A stretch of 64,000 bases of DNA, taken from the NCBI RefSeq assembly GCF_015706575.1, contig NW_024037051.1, positions 13,117,016 to 13,181,015 on the forward strand, written 5' to 3'. The stretch comes from Patiria miniata. Its lineage: Eukaryota; Echinodermata; Asteroidea; Valvatida; Asterinidae. Each line of letters opens with the position of its first letter. The first letter of the stretch is position 1. Below the pieces are notes generated by a model, which did no database searches, was not told the origin of the DNA, and saw only the letters and a list, made by a program, of their open reading frames with translations. Made by a program: the position numbers and the translations under genes. Of this stretch, positions 1 to 13,403 are shown piece by piece.

Positions 1-479
1 CGCCGGTTTGGCACTCAAGCATTACACTCAAACAGACCAATCTAATTTAGTCGATCCAAAAGAGTTTGCCGTATTACTCTATCTCTGGATCACCTTTATG
101 ATAGAGAACCACTATGTGTACAAACTTTGCTCTAGGTGCTTTTAAATCAGGCAAATTTAATGAGTGGTTTCCTCAATCAAAAGGTTGGCACACTATGAAT
201 CTTAGATCGAGTAGAACACTCAAGGAGTATCCCAGTTCATCCAAGAGATTTCGAAATAGCCCAGACTCATCAATAGTTCAACATAGGATTTTCAAATGTA
301 TACAATTTTAATTGCTATTATCCGAGTGTATATGTTTTTGAGAATAATGGATTGTTGTGCATTTTGTATGTGTTTCGATTTCTCGTGAAATGTGTTTATT
401 TTTAATTCATTTTAATTTTTACTGTAAATCACTGTGCAATTTAGCTTCTGAGCTGCTTGATGGTGATAATCAACCCAAA

Positions 480-690
480 TAATAATAATGTTAATAATAA
501 TGATAAAAAATAATAACTTATAATAACCCATAATTGGCTATTTGGGGAACATTCCCATAAACTAGTGCACACATTTTTCCCCCAACTTTAATGACCCGTA
601 ACTCCAATTTTACCTTAATTCGCCGGGTAATTTTTACTAATTCGACCACGAGCAATCGAGTCTATTTGCGACGATAATATTTGGACGCTA
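480..690 (+). repeat. Dispersed repeat related to 28930-29220
   Basis: It shares (AAT)n, 'ggggaacattcccataaact', the 'actttaatg' stretch, 'actaattcgaccacgagcaa' and 'gcgacgataat' with the copy in the GPCR intron. No coding potential. Confidence 0.6.
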
Positions 691-709
691 AAGTGTCTCT
701 CGAAGGGTA

Positions 710-1855
710 TAGGCCTATTATAAAACAAATCATTCTGTTCATGCCACATTCACAGAGGAGTGTTTTATTCCGGATACCTGTGATATGACATATACCGTTT
801 GAATTGTTAATTGTTATGGTTATGTTAATATGGGCAACACCAAAGGCCCAAATCCACAGCGGCATACACTAACTGCAAACATTTCACGGACATTACAAAA
901 AATGGAGTTCGCAAGTGAGAACGGACATATTATAAAACATATAACCGTATTAACACAATTTAGGGGCAACACCAGGCCCGACCAGTAGTGGGCAACACAA
1001 GAAACTCGAAGCCACGGCATACACAATATGCTTGACAATAAATGAAATACATGTAGGCCTATATGAAAATGAGATATATGTGGCAATAAATCATAACAAA
1101 TGCAAATTTAACTTGAATAACAAAAAAATAGCTTCCCACAGATGTACATTCAATCAGGAAAACATCGTAGCCTCGTGACACAGTGAGATCGCTACGTTTG
1201 CCCCATCAATATGAGGAGCAGGCTGTCTGTATCCTAAAAATTGCGAACATTTTAATCCTTGTAATTTGTATAGTCTCTTGAAACCTTGGAGCCTATAACT
1301 GGCGGATGTAAGGGGTGGTGGTGGAAACACATTTGCAAGGAAAGTTCCTCTGTGTACTGTCCATCATGTGCTCGCTTAAGTGTGCTTAAGTGACCAGAGG
1401 GCCCCACATATCTATACCAAGATTGGCTATTAGATGGATTTATGATGATGATGATGATGATGTGATTGCATGCCTGTGCCCCCTGGATGCCTGGTCAGGC
1501 CCCCAATAACCCCACCATATGCTGTCTCCGATGGCCCACCCATCAATCATCAGGTGCAAAAAACTTTTTACCATTTATTGGATAAAAACAAATCATTGTG
1601 TTTATGCCACATCCACAGAGGAGTGTTTTTGTATTCCGGATACCATCGATTGGGCATTTACCGGTTGCAATATGGGCAGCACCAAAGCCCAAAGCCACAG
1701 CGGCATACACCAACAACAAACATTTTACGCACATTAATTTAAAAAAAATGCAGTTCACATATGAGAAAGACACTTTCAAACACAAAAACACCGTAAACAA
1801 ATATCACCGTCAGGGGCAACACGAGAAACCCTAAGCCACAGCGGCATGCACGTTC
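710..1855 (+). repeat. Direct repeat pair of about 280 bp
   Basis: Positions 718-1000 and 1578-1850 are diverged direct copies. Both contain 'aaatcattstgtt', 'gccacattcacagaggagtg' (or 'catcc'), 'ggcagcaccaaagcccaa', 'ccacagcggcatacac' and 'caggggcaacac'. A third partial 'ggcaacac...agccac' unit lies near 985-1025. Short open frames here are incidental. Confidence 0.65.
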
Positions 1856-1869
1856 AATAACTGATGCAC

Positions 1870-2375
1870 TTTGGCGATCGATGATGGATTTTGCAATCGG
1901 TGATGGGACGTTGATCATTGGTCGCAAAAGTCCATCACCGATTGCAAAAGTCCATCACCGATTGCAAAGTTGATCACCGGTCGCGAAAGTCCATCACCGA
2001 TCGTTTATATGCATCACCAGTAAAAGTCCATCACCGATTGCAAAAGTCCATCACCGATTGCAAAGTCCATCACCGATCGCGAAAGTCCATCACCGATCGA
2101 GAATATGCATCACCAGTAAAAGTCCATCACCGATTGCGAAAGTCCATCACCGATTGCAAAAGTCCATCACCGATTGCAAAGTCCATCACCGATCGCGAAA
2201 GTCCATCACCGATCGAGAATATGCATCACCAGTAAAAGTCCATCACCGATTGCGAAAGTCCATCACCGATCGTGAATATGCATCACCAGTAAAAGTCCAT
2301 CACCGATCGCGAAAGTCAATCACCGATCGTGAATATGCATCACCGATTGCAAAAGTGTATCACCGATTCGATGAT
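1870..2375 (+). repeat. Minisatellite, about 20-bp unit
   Basis: The unit AAAGTCCATCACCGATTGCA is repeated about 20 times with variants ATTGCA, ATCGCG, ATCGAG and ATCGTG. Every few units an 'aatatgcatcaccagt' module is inserted, giving a higher-order period of about 40-100 bp. Long open frames here are by-products of a repeat that lacks stop codons. Confidence 0.9.
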
Positions 2376-2379
2376 CACA

Positions 2380-3700
2380 TTAAATGCCTCTTTGGCGTTC
2401 CATATGGACCACTCTCTGTTATAGAATTTGGCAAAGTGCTAGACCGTCCTTCATCAGCCGTCTGCTAGACTGGCCTAGTCCACTAAGTGCTGCAGGAACA
2501 CCGCTGTGTCCCATGGTCCTACTGTGCTACCAGTAAACAAGAGGAGTACAGCCTGGATGATCAGCCAATGGAGCTGAGGACCGTGAGGGTTTTCTACCAT
2601 CATCATCGTCTTCCCGAGCCTTGGAGCTTCTGTGAAGAACTTTGATATTAGATTTGGCGCCTTTTCATTTTTTTTCTGAGCTTAGTTTGTTTTAATCTTT
2701 TACTCACATTACTTAATTTTGCCTTTGATTCTTGCTTGTGTTTATCTTATTGTTTCGTGTGCATATTTGAAGTTTTACCATTTATAATCTTGTGATATTT
2801 TCTTTGCCTACTATTAATTAATAAACTAAGTTCTGTGCATGCAAAATCTTTAAATGTAAATCAGTGTATTCTTTCAGAGGGGGTCGATACTCGAAATTGG
2901 TTCCTGCTTGATGAAGGTGAACCACGGGTTACATGTAGAACACAGGACGGCACCAGACTATTCCTCATTTACAAGTAACCCTAAAGGGGTCCCTCAACTT
3001 TTTCCGCAGTTTCTTGGGTATGTTCATGATAACTTGTTCTATATGCATGTACCGAGTTTCAAAATGTTTCGTCACTCGATGACCAGGATCTTGGGGGACC
3101 CTCCCCGGCTGAGAGATGGTCAAAATAGCCCGGCCCTTTTAAGGTTAAAGGGCTCATGAAGTGAATATTTCTTAGGAAAATATTTTATGTTACTTTCTAA
3201 TCATCTTAAAGTGTATGAAAATTAATTGACATTCGTTTTGGTTAATTTTGTTGAAAAGTGCACTCCTTTCAACATTTTAAATTGTCCATGCTTTTTCGAA
3301 CAACTGAGGGCGCTGTTGTCGTGATGTCATTTCAGGGAGACACTGTTCATTGTCAGAACCAGTTAACCTTCCTCTTAAAATGTTCAAAGACATTAAAACA
3401 ATGTCTACAAATTCTTCTGTTCTCTGAATTAATTTATTAATTCAAAAATCACTTCTACCTACAAAGATACCTCAAGCTTGAGTTAATTATTCTCAAATGC
3501 ACCACTAAAATGTAATCAAATATTTGCTTATTGGCTTACTGCCATGAACTGACACAACAACGAATCACTAATGAAAAGAAAGTTAACGACAGCGAAATAT
3601 CAACATTTTGGCAACTTTTTGTAAATCAACTAATTGCAACATTGAGGTTTCTGACTGATATGACATCACACCTATTGGGCTCATCGGTGATTTCCCAATT
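2380..3700. other. No recognisable gene
   Basis: AT-rich sequence with no exon-like reading. The word 'caccagactattcctcattt' at about 2950 recurs at about 28770, so part is interspersed repeat. Open frames are under 90 codons and show no domain features. Confidence 0.5.
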
Positions 3701-3711
3701 TTGAATTTGGC

Positions 3712-4093
3712 ATTAGGCGAAGTAAAAAACAAACATGTTTCTCGTCCCCACCCGCTTCCTTTTTGGAGGCCGCCTGAATTTTGTTATTATATATTTTTTA
3801 TTTTTGAAAAATGCAGTACAAATACACCAATAAAGTCCAGAAATTCATCGGAAGATAAATACGTGAAATATGTGACCAATACAACTCTAAATGACACTGT
3901 AGATGTTCAGTTTTCTTGTCCAACTTTTCTTTCATTTTAAAAGTGTCTTTGAACAGTGGAAACACCAACGGCTGCAGGAAATTTTAAAATGGCGGCCATC
4001 TTGAAAAAAATTAAAACATAAAAAACAAAAAGCCCCGCTTCCTCCTTTTTTCAAAAACCCGGACGAGAAACATGTGTTTTTTTTATTCGGCCT
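3712..4093. mobile_element. MITE-like fold-back, about 380 bp
   Basis: The left end AGGCGAAGTAAAAAACAAAC continues ATGTTTCTCGTCC...CCGCTTCCT; the right end is its imperfect inverse (AGGCCGAATAAAAAAAACAC, ATGTTTCTCGTCC, GGAAGCGGGG). The inverted arms are about 55-60 bp. Target duplication is unclear. No coding potential. Confidence 0.55.
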
Positions 4094-4099
4094 TATGAA

Positions 4100-5560
4100 T
4101 TATTTATAAATAATGAGATGTAAATTTTTACATATGAATTTGTTATAGACCGTAATGTCACATAAATAGCGGTTTCAATATTCCATGCATAAAGTGCAGT
4201 CTCCGGTTCTATCATTAGGGCACATTTGGGGAAATGGGGGTGTTGCAAGTGCGAGTGCAGTACGCACCTTGTGTTTGAATACGAATTTCACCTGAATATC
4301 CTGTTGTTAATTTTATTTTCTTCATTGTCCAGAGGCCCATTGTTCCCATTGTGTTGATAGCAAGAGGCCTATTCTGAACATTGTGCTGGCAGTGTTTTCG
4401 GATAGTCACAAAGAAAGGCATGCACCTTAATTATGCATGGCTGAATATCAGTGAAAATTTCACTGAACGTGGTCAATACCCTGACCAATTTACCCTGGTA
4501 ACTTTCCCCGTTTTTTTTTTGGGAGACAAGAACTAATCCAAAGGGACATTTTTTTTCTCACCCTGTATAGATAAACTAACAACTTTTACATGTATGTTCA
4601 TTTATACTGGCAATTGGCAAAGTTGCGAATGTGACCGACGATATAAACCAAAGCCTATAAAGGCGTCGTATTCTAGATTTAAGGGAATTTACAAAGACAG
4701 CCGATGAAATAGACACTGTACATTTGAAGAGGCTGTTCTCAAACCCATCCATCTCATGGGTCGGAAGTAATATTTTTGGGGTATTATCTAGTGGGTTTAC
4801 ATGAACATGTTACGACTACTTCAATTAAACTGTTTACTTTATGCAAAGTCATTTTTACAATTAACGGTTTCACTCACTTGAGACATTTTCTTTTTGTAGT
4901 TCTCTCAATCAAACACAGGCAATACATCTTTAATGTGAGGGCTACTTTTTTCTTATTCTCTAATAAAGCACATTAACATATACTGTACGCAAGCCAACTA
5001 AACATAAATTTAAGTTAGGTTTTTCTCATTTGCACACAATTACTACGAAGGACATGTGCGCTTGTTATGTTCTTTTTGTTCACACTGACTACAGGTTACC
5101 CTGAACATTTTGTCTCTTTTGCAAAGTTGGATGCGAGTATTCCACTCGATTAGATTGTTGCATTATTTGTAAAGCCTGCAAGCTTTTGTGGCATGGAGCC
5201 ATAAAATCCATTTTTTCAGGATCGAGATAATTTTTTTTTCTCAAATGTTTGCATAAGTGAGGTTTGAAAGAGCCATGAAAAGTCACGGCTTCTTCCACAT
5301 GCTTTGCCAAGATATACGTAACTTCACGAGCCAAAGTACGTTTCTTTGTACAAAGTAATCCGAGATTTTGCAGTGTTTTTGAAATATTGCAGTTGCATTT
5401 CATCCATGCTAGTCTTCATCATAGCCATGAGCTGTGGTAATTCATCCCACAAACGGTGAAACTGTGAAGTTTATTATGCTAGAGGACAAGGCCTTTATGT
5501 TGATAAAGATTTAATGTTGATATTCTGCTTGTTTGTTTTAGGTGTTCCTATTTTTAAATT
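4100..5560. other. No recognisable gene
   Basis: AT-rich spacer. A minus-strand open frame at 5089-5403 (104 codons) has no domain features or codon character I recognise. 'tctcaccctgtata' near 4557 resembles the CAGGGTGAG ends of the element at 62044. Confidence 0.45.
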
Positions 5561-5574
5561 GAAAACAGCTTTTG

Positions 5575-7090
5575 TTTAAACTTCTTTCCCTTTTTCCTAT
5601 AGGTTTTGTACACGTTTTTATTCTACAAGCGACTTTGGGAATTATTTTAAATCCCATCAACTTTAAACTTTTCATATTCTTTAATCATCAACTGAAGATG
5701 TATGCCGAAACTTTTCGTGGTCGTGACGTCATCAGGGGTCACGTGGCCTCTAATTTAAATTTAAATTTTTACAGTCTTATAACTATTAAACTATTGGACG
5801 GATTGGTCTCAAACTTGGTATGTCTATAGTCAGGGAAGTGTTATAGATAAGAATTGATATGTCGAGATCATGTGACCCCCTACTTCCGGTTTTACCGGAA
5901 GTGTTAACGTTAGACCCTGATTATCATATCTAATGAATTATACATTTTATGGGGTTGATACCTTATATTAGCATTAAGCAACATTAAAGGATACATATGT
6001 TGCATTATAATTAATGGGCAGTTTATTGTTTTCATGTTATGACGTCATAAATATTTAATGAGGCAATGTTTACAGTCTTATAACTAATGAACTATTTGAC
6101 CGTTTGACTCAAACTTGGTAAATATATAGACAGGGAAGTGTTATACTCCAACAAAATTGTATGCAAAGGTCATGTGACCCTTACTTCCGGTTTTACCGGA
6201 AGTGCAATAATGTAAGAATACAATTTCAATTAAAAAGGTCAGAGATTTTGAGAAAAAAAATCATGAATTTTTTTTACTGTCCAATAGTCAATCAAAAACA
6301 TTATGTTTGGAACAGAACTGTGGTTGTTCAGTTACAACCATATATCTAGTTTTTTCCCCTTATTTTTCACGTTTTCATGGGTTTTGTACACGTTTTCATT
6401 CTACAAGCCACCTTGGGAATTATTTTAAATCCTATCAACTTTAAACCGTGCATAGTCATTAACTATCATCTAAAGATGTATGCAGAACAATTCGTCATCG
6501 TGACGTTATCAGAGGTCACGTGATATCAATTTAAGCATTTAGTTTTTACAGTCTTATAACGATAGAACTACTGGACCGATTGATCATAAGTTCAGTAGGT
6601 ATATAGACAGGGAACTGTTATAGACGAAAATTGGTTGTCAAGGTCATGTTACTTCCACTGTTACCGGAAGTGGTAAATTTAGACCACATTATCATATCTC
6701 ATGATTTATATAACTGTTGGGGTTGATACTTTAAAATATGAAACCATATTGACAGATTATTATAATGCATTATTATTACTGTGCAGTTTATTATTGTTCT
6801 TAAGTTATGGCATATTTTTGATGAGGCAATGTTGTGGACACCATATCTCAACAATACGATAAGGTATGATTTCAATTCAATGTATATTTCATTATATTGG
6901 ACTGAAAATGCACCTCCTGATATCACTTCCGTGCAATTATTAAAGATTATAATTTTAATTGTAATGCAATTTTGGAAAAATCATTAAATAATTTTGGACT
7001 GTCCAAAAGACAATTAAAACATTTTTAGAACAGCTATGTGGTTGTTCAGTCTAGTTACAACTACAATCTCTAGTTTTTAAATGTTGGTTC
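5575..7090 (+). repeat. Three degenerate tandem units of a dispersed repeat
   Basis: Units start near 5600, 6070 (truncated) and 6380. They share 'ttgtacacgttttcattcta', 'acagtcttataactat', 'tcaaacttggta', 'gacagggaagtgttatag', 'ggtcatgtgaccc' and the palindromic CTTCCGGTTTTACCGGAAGT. The last two units end with 'tgtggttgttcagt...acaac...tctagttttt'. They look like nested or tandem copies of one non-coding element. Confidence 0.7.
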
Positions 7091-7539
7091 CACAACAATA
7101 ACGATAAGTCAGTTACATTGCCACTACTTTTATCTGTGGTAAATGTCCACTGAATACCTAGATTGGAAATGAACTGTTTAAAATTTGTTATGTTCTTCCA
7201 CTTGGTTTTCATTACGGACACACTCTCGCAAAATGTGGTCCAGCAGCTTTCTATACAAAAACCTCGTTGTCTTGGGGTTTTGTACGTAAACCTTATCAGT
7301 CAGCCGATCACGCTCAATTGACTTCGGCCAAACCGCAGTCCCATCATAAGAAATAAGTTAACAATGTTATCCGAACCATTTTTTCCGAGAGTGTGTCTGT
7401 AATGGTTGATGGGCTTTTAAAAAGAACTTTTGCAAATGGGAAAGACACTTTGGAAACATCCAATCAGTTTGAATATGCTTCATGAATTTCTGAATAAACG
7501 AGCACATTTTTAACAGTATTTAATTACCATTATTTTTCG

Positions 7540-7590
7540 GTGTGGTGGTGGTGAGGGGGGGGGGGTGGCTGTGGGGGGGGTGGACTAAAC
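7540..7590 (+). repeat. G-rich low-complexity run
   Basis: Runs of GGTGGTGGTG, nine G and eight G make a quadruplex-capable tract just upstream of dispersed-repeat copy A. Confidence 0.6.
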
Positions 7591-7849
7591 AGAAGATATA
7601 TTAGAATGGCGCAATAAGACCAACAGCGGGCGAAATAAATTTGATTAGGTTTTCAAAATTTCTACGCGTCCGCGTCGTTAATTTGCATAAAAAGTGCCCC
7701 CACAATTTTTTGCAAAAAACGAGACCGTCTAGTTTAAAAATCGGTGGAATCGTGCGAATATAGCCGAGGATCATCTCCCTAGCTTTTGGGCTATTATCTA
7801 AGAGCAGATTTGATAAAATTAGGGTCCAAAATGGGTCCTATTTGCACAT

Positions 7850-9262
7850 GGTCAAAACAATTTTGAAAAAAAAATCCACATTTAAAAACATTGAGAATTT
7901 TGAATGGCCCCTTACAGGATGTTATAGTCCTTTAAAGGGAATGTACATGTACACCATTGGCTTTTGCTGTAATTTTCAAAAATGAAGTATTTGGGGGGTT
8001 AGTCTAATAGATCCAAATTTTGTTACACTGACATGTTTGAAGTACGGTGTTCTAAAATGCTGGAAAAACCAAGAAAAACACAAATGTTCAAGTAGTCTGG
8101 TTCCTTGACTCCACTAAAGATGAAATAGATCAAAAATGCCGGAAAATTGTAAGGTACCCAGTCTAGCTGGCCTGCGCCCGTTCATTAACATGGAACCAAA
8201 AGCAAACAAAATTTGGACTGAAAAAAAAAACCCAAAAACCAAATGGTAAATTTGGAGCAGTAGTTGAAAAATAGTTCGGTTTTTCCAACGGTGGTCGGCC
8301 GACCACCGTTGGAAATGTATACCGTAGGCAAAAGTACCATTTTTTCTTCAAGTTTAAAATGACTTCACACCAGGCGCCATAATTTTACAGGATGCTTTAG
8401 ACTGCCAGTTACCAACATCCTAGTATAAGGTATTTCGTAACAACTTGGTAGTTTTATTTTTCGATGTGTGCCAATGTTGTATTTTCCCTTTAAATATCGA
8501 CCGGAAAAGATAATCTCAATTTTTGAAAAAGCAGGTATAAGGCCCTACACACCAACTTTAAAAAATGTCATACTTTATGAAATGTGTGCGTGACGATGCA
8601 GTATTTCGATTATCGCTCAAAAATAGTTGCTGGGGGAGGCCGCTCAAAAATAGTTGCTGGGGAGGGGGCGGGTGTTGGGTGTGTTGCAGAGTGGCAAATT
8701 GCAACCGGCTAGAGATATTAAGAGCGAGCCAGGCGGGGACGCGTGACTGAGCAAAATCGGCCCGGCGACATCGGCCTGTCGCCGGGAAAAAGCGTGTCAC
8801 GTCAGTCGGGAGGGATGAAGAGCGCCACCTACTGTCCGAGAGTGTCCATGAGTGTCCGCTTTTAAAAGTGAACTCACCCATGATGAGTGCCCCAACTTCA
8901 GAAAGTCAGGAAAAACATTCACAAGTTGCTCTTCAAGGTGTTCGAGACACCATCAAAATTAAAGCTCATTTGATCATCTTTCCTTTTCTTTTCAGTTTTT
9001 GGGGGTAAGTAGATGATTTGGGGAGAAATTTCCATCCGAATTATGATCACCCCTTAAAAATAGTCCTGAAGCCTATCGCCATTTTTGAAAAACGGTGCCT
9101 ACACTCCATTAAAAAATAGAGCGCTTCGGGGTCCCAATTTCATCCAAATTGCACAGAAATACAAGCTCACGTTCCTGTGCACGGCTTCCACCCTTATCGT
9201 TTACGAACCCTCAAGTGCATGGCCCTCAATATGCTCAAGTACTAAGGAGTTTGAGGGCATCA
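7850..9262 (+). repeat. 1.4-kb dispersed repeat, copy A
   Basis: It is collinear with copy B (41610-42997) over its whole length and with copy C (50930-51790) over its first 0.9 kb. Marker words: 'ggccccttacaggatgttat', 'ctggttccttgactccacta', an inverted pair around 'ccaacggtggtcggccgacc' (8277-8316), 'agttgctgggggagg' and 'gcgcttcggggtcccaattt'. It has no open frame that is both long and shared by the copies, so it is probably a non-autonomous element or satellite relic. Confidence 0.8.
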
Positions 9263-9770
9263 CGGCTGTTCCAGCGCAAAATAATGGCGCCCTCTGTCGT
9301 TCTAATCGCGCCAATCGAAAATCTCCGTAAAATGACGTCACCGACACTCTTCGTGGGTCGGGCCAAGCGAGTTTCGTTTCATGAATATTTATATCTGGGA
9401 ATATTTGGAATGTCATTGGTAGATTAATCGGTCAAAGTTCAAAATGTTTCTTATTCAAAAGATTGTTATTTTCCCCTTATTTCCATATATGAATATCAGC
9501 TCATGAATATTAAATTACTGAAAACGGCGTCCGTCAAAACTGGTGTTCGACCGAACTGATTATCGCGGTGTGTGGTCATGTGACAAATTTGTCACATTAA
9601 AAGGTGTTTTTCTCCAAACAAGAGGTTTTCCCCGATGTAAGGCCCACATCAACTTTGTTTTGGAGATACGTGCTGCATATGTGTCCGGTTTGAAGGTAAG
9701 GCCAGCGGTAGATTTGTTGAAATTTAGGTGCAAAAAGTGACATATTTTCGTGTGTGCGCGGAATGCCAAC

Positions 9771-9914
9771 CGGTCGAGTTGGTTGTAAAGCGTACATGGT
9801 ACGCGCGTGTGTATCACGCATAGCCCTAGACCCGTGAAGCGTGGCTATGTATATAGCCACGTTCACGGGTCTAGCATAGCCCAAGCGCTTGATGGTTTAG
9901 AGACAACTCGACCG
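9771..9914. repeat. Fold-back, CGGTCGAGTTG ends
   Basis: CGGTCGAGTTGG at 9771 is inverted at 9903-9914. An inner near-perfect hairpin spans 9826-9874 (CTAGACCCGTGAAGCGTGGC with its inverse). MITE-like; no target duplication identified. Confidence 0.55.
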
Positions 9915-9919
9915 TTTGC

Positions 9920-12900
9920 GTGTTCATGTATTTGTACGGGCACGCGTGCGGATCTAACCCGTACCTAGGTTTGTGCATGTGTGGACGAAGTTCCTCCATT
10001 GGCGTGATGCATATGTACATGACATGACATGTCGTGTATTGTGCTACAACTTTGTTATACATGGGAAAGATTTCCATACATAAATTACATCAACATGATC
10101 AACTAGGCCTTAATTGGAAGGTAAAAAAAATGCTATTTGCACGATTCAGTATAAAATCAATAAAAACAATACGAACAGGTCATGACAACAGAGAGAGAAA
10201 AATGCCCCCCCCCCCCAAAAAATGAACATTTCATAACAATTTGATTCTGACATTAGGCCTACTGACATGAACAGGATGAAAGTAGTTAACATGTCGGACT
10301 AAATCTTTTTTAATTGTACATGCCACCTTTCGTGTTCGCAGAACGTATTCTGGCATGTCTGACGTTGAATTTATTTCAGGCTTTGCATATTTATTCAGTA
10401 ATGCTTAGCCAAATGCCAAATCCATTTTCATGTAAACACATTAGTGCCTCAGCTTCATGGGGACATGAAAAAAATTGGCAATTCTAAATTGAGGTGTTTT
10501 GTTTCTGTGTGATCATGTACCCTACAAATGGATCTTTTTTTTTCTAGATCACCAACCTTCCCAAATTTTCAAGCCACTTGAGACTTTGCACAGGCCTTAT
10601 TGTGCAGTGTGCACCCCCCCTGATAAAGTAATGGTGTCATGATACATCATGTACATGTGACATGCACCACTGTTTTAGTGTTGGCGGTACATGTAGAACT
10701 TTGAATGTATGGCTACATTTCTCCCATGCCCCACCCCCACCCCACCCCCTAATAAAAGCAATTGTACATGTGATCCTGTTTTCTGAAAAAAACATTTTGT
10801 TATGATTTTTCAGGAAGTTTGCAGTATCATTCACCTGACAAGAGGGTTTCTCGTATCTTCTGGAGCTCTGGTGAGATGGTGGTGTGATGAGCCGTTGACT
10901 CCTAGTAATGAGCCGTAGCGTACAGTGGAAGTGAATCTTTCATCCCACGTTTGTGCATGGAGGATCAGGATTTCACAGACATGAGCATGTGTTGGGTGTA
11001 TTTTTGGTAACTGAATGTGTGCAAAACTGTGTGATGCCATGTGCACTGCTAGATTTGAACAAACCCTGCACCGCCTTGATCCGACACATTAAGAACTTCT
11101 ATTGTCTACTTGCCAAGGAATCACTCTGGAATTTAAGCTCAGGATTCACACGTCACACATGATCACTCGCGATGGATTGGTTCTCGCTCCCATAATATCG
11201 GACATGTTTACATTTTAATGCCCATTTATGGCCATTGACTGGATCACCTCTGCACATGTGCAGTACAATTTTGTTTTTTGGAAAATGATATTTACATTCT
11301 GATTTCTCGTGCATGGCCATCGCAAAACTGACTCGTACATGAACCATAAACAGTAGGCAAAATGGTCATGTCTCTACTGAAACTGCATTAATGACAACAT
11401 TGTTGCCACTTTGAATGGGCTGGATCCATGCTTACATTATCATTGTGATTTTGTACATAAGGGCAGAATTGTGACCTAGGCTAATTTGTATACATTGGTA
11501 GGAATTCCTCCAGGACTACTGCGAACGACACTCCCAAGTGCCAAAATTATGAATTGAAATACAACTGGATATTAACTTTCATTGAAAATCAACTAATTGT
11601 TGACACTACTAAAATGCTATTATTACATTACATATTTTTATCAGCGCTTTTTTTAAAGTAAGTCAATAGGCTACTAATAACAAGTTTTAAGTTGGCCTTC
11701 TTTTCCATACTTTAAAACAGATGAGACTTTTACGTGTACATTGTATGTGGATTGCTTTTTTAGGTGTACTGTGACCAATGGGAGACCAAAGGATTTCACT
11801 AAATTGGCCGCCAACTTAAATAATGAAATAAAGTAAAAAATAAATATTACCCTGCCAGTTTTTAAATCTAATATTCAATTGGAGTCTGCCTTTGCTTGTG
11901 CCACATGCAATGATTGGCTGCAGCCTCTACTATCTCTGGGGGAATGCGGCAATCTCTATATATGCTGTGTGATGTCATGTGGCCATAGATTTCAGCAACC
12001 TTGCTGGTTACTTTTGCTTCTTGGAAGGGTTCTGGACAGAACTGTTGTGCTGACCTGACTCGAAACTGTAACCGACCCAACCAAAAACCAACTTTGTGTT
12101 TGGTCGGGTCGGTTTGTCCGTCATTTCAATTGGGTTGGTCAGTTTTGTGTTTGAAAATTTGCGGATCAGGTCGGATTGGGTCAATTCAAAACCCGAAATA
12201 AACGGGGAAAAAAGATGGAAACAGTTTGGAAATTAACACAGCGCAGGATTTGGATTATATCTATAATGTTTCGCATCGGTTTGGCCTGTAGTGGACCCGA
12301 CCCGAAGCAAAACACTACTGGACAGGGAGGTTTACGAAGTTTTCGAGGTTTGGATGAAGCTAATCTGGGGCACTTGTGGACATATGCAGGACTGCATTTG
12401 CTCGAGTTTTCCTAATAGCCCGAACAGTCCTGAATCCTGGAATTTTAATACGATCCCCCCCCCCCCCCCCCCCCACCCAGGGAGTTAGGGTTAATGAAAA
12501 ATGTTTGAAGTGATAAGTGTTGCACCCGTAGTGGTTTTACTTCATGAATATTGCTGTGCAAATAGGGGCAGGATATTGTTTCTTTTATGAAATTTTTAAA
12601 CAATTTCAAGCAAACTTGGAGCATTACATTTGTTCATATAATCATAAGGCCGTCTGACCTACAGGAGTCTGATGTAGAAAGCTAATCCTGCCTAATATTA
12701 TTGGTGTTCGTACAAAATTATTTGTATTCTTAACATGCATGATCTGGCCGGAGTTCTGCTCTCAGCGCACGGTTTCGCTGTGCTGCAGTTCAGCGGGTAG
12801 GGCAGTGCGACAACGCCGTGTTAACGCCGCGCGTGCCCCGGTGGTGTGTGCATGCGTTCACGCCCTACAGCTATTGTGCCGTGTGATGTGCGTGTATACC

Positions 12901-13050
12901 GCACAGTGTTCGTGAAAAGTGGCTGTATTTTAACGGTTCTAAAAAAAAATCTACCAATTTCCAAAATTGCATGACGTCATCACTTTGATACACTGGAGTA
13001 AACAAACGCTGTGCGGACAAAATTGCTCAAGTTAATTACGTTATGTCTAT
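9920..13050. other. No recognisable gene
   Basis: AT-rich spacer with short homopolymers, including C runs at 10206-10216 and 12456-12474. Open frames do not exceed about 80 codons and none shows domain features or conserved splice structure. A few '(ta)ggcct(ac)' words occur. Confidence 0.5.
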
Positions 13051-13054
13051 GGGA

Positions 13055-13135
13055 TTGAAACGGCCGTGGCATGCAAATCGTGATTTGGCCGGCGTATGCA
13101 ATTTCGGACCGCTGTACTGGTCTGCACCCTTTAAA
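13055..13135. repeat. Short repeat shared with 42996-43065
   Basis: 'gcatgcaaatcgtgatttgg', then 'ccggc', then 'gcaatttcggacc' and 'tactggtctgca' recur in the same orientation at the end of dispersed-repeat copy B. Here it abuts the outer end of the left duplication arm. Confidence 0.65.
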
Positions 13136-13403
13136 CATTTGCGTCATGAATAACAATAGAACCTTGGGTGTCAAGTAAGCCTGTTACAACTGTTAATGTA
13201 GTTACCAACGGATAAGGTATCACCAACCGATAATGTAACAACAATTGACCGATACTGCAAATGATCACTAACCGATAATGTAACAAAAGTTGAATGATGC
13301 ATGTACCAAATATTACTACACTATCGGTCAATTTTTTTTACATTATCGGTTATAACCCATTCACCTTAACATTCTAAAGGTCTAACCTTAAAAGCTTACA
13401 TCT

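Noticed and set aside
1918-2468. Open frames of 105 and 136 codons, repeats of KSITDC / VHHRSR
   Set aside because: By-product of the 20-bp minisatellite.
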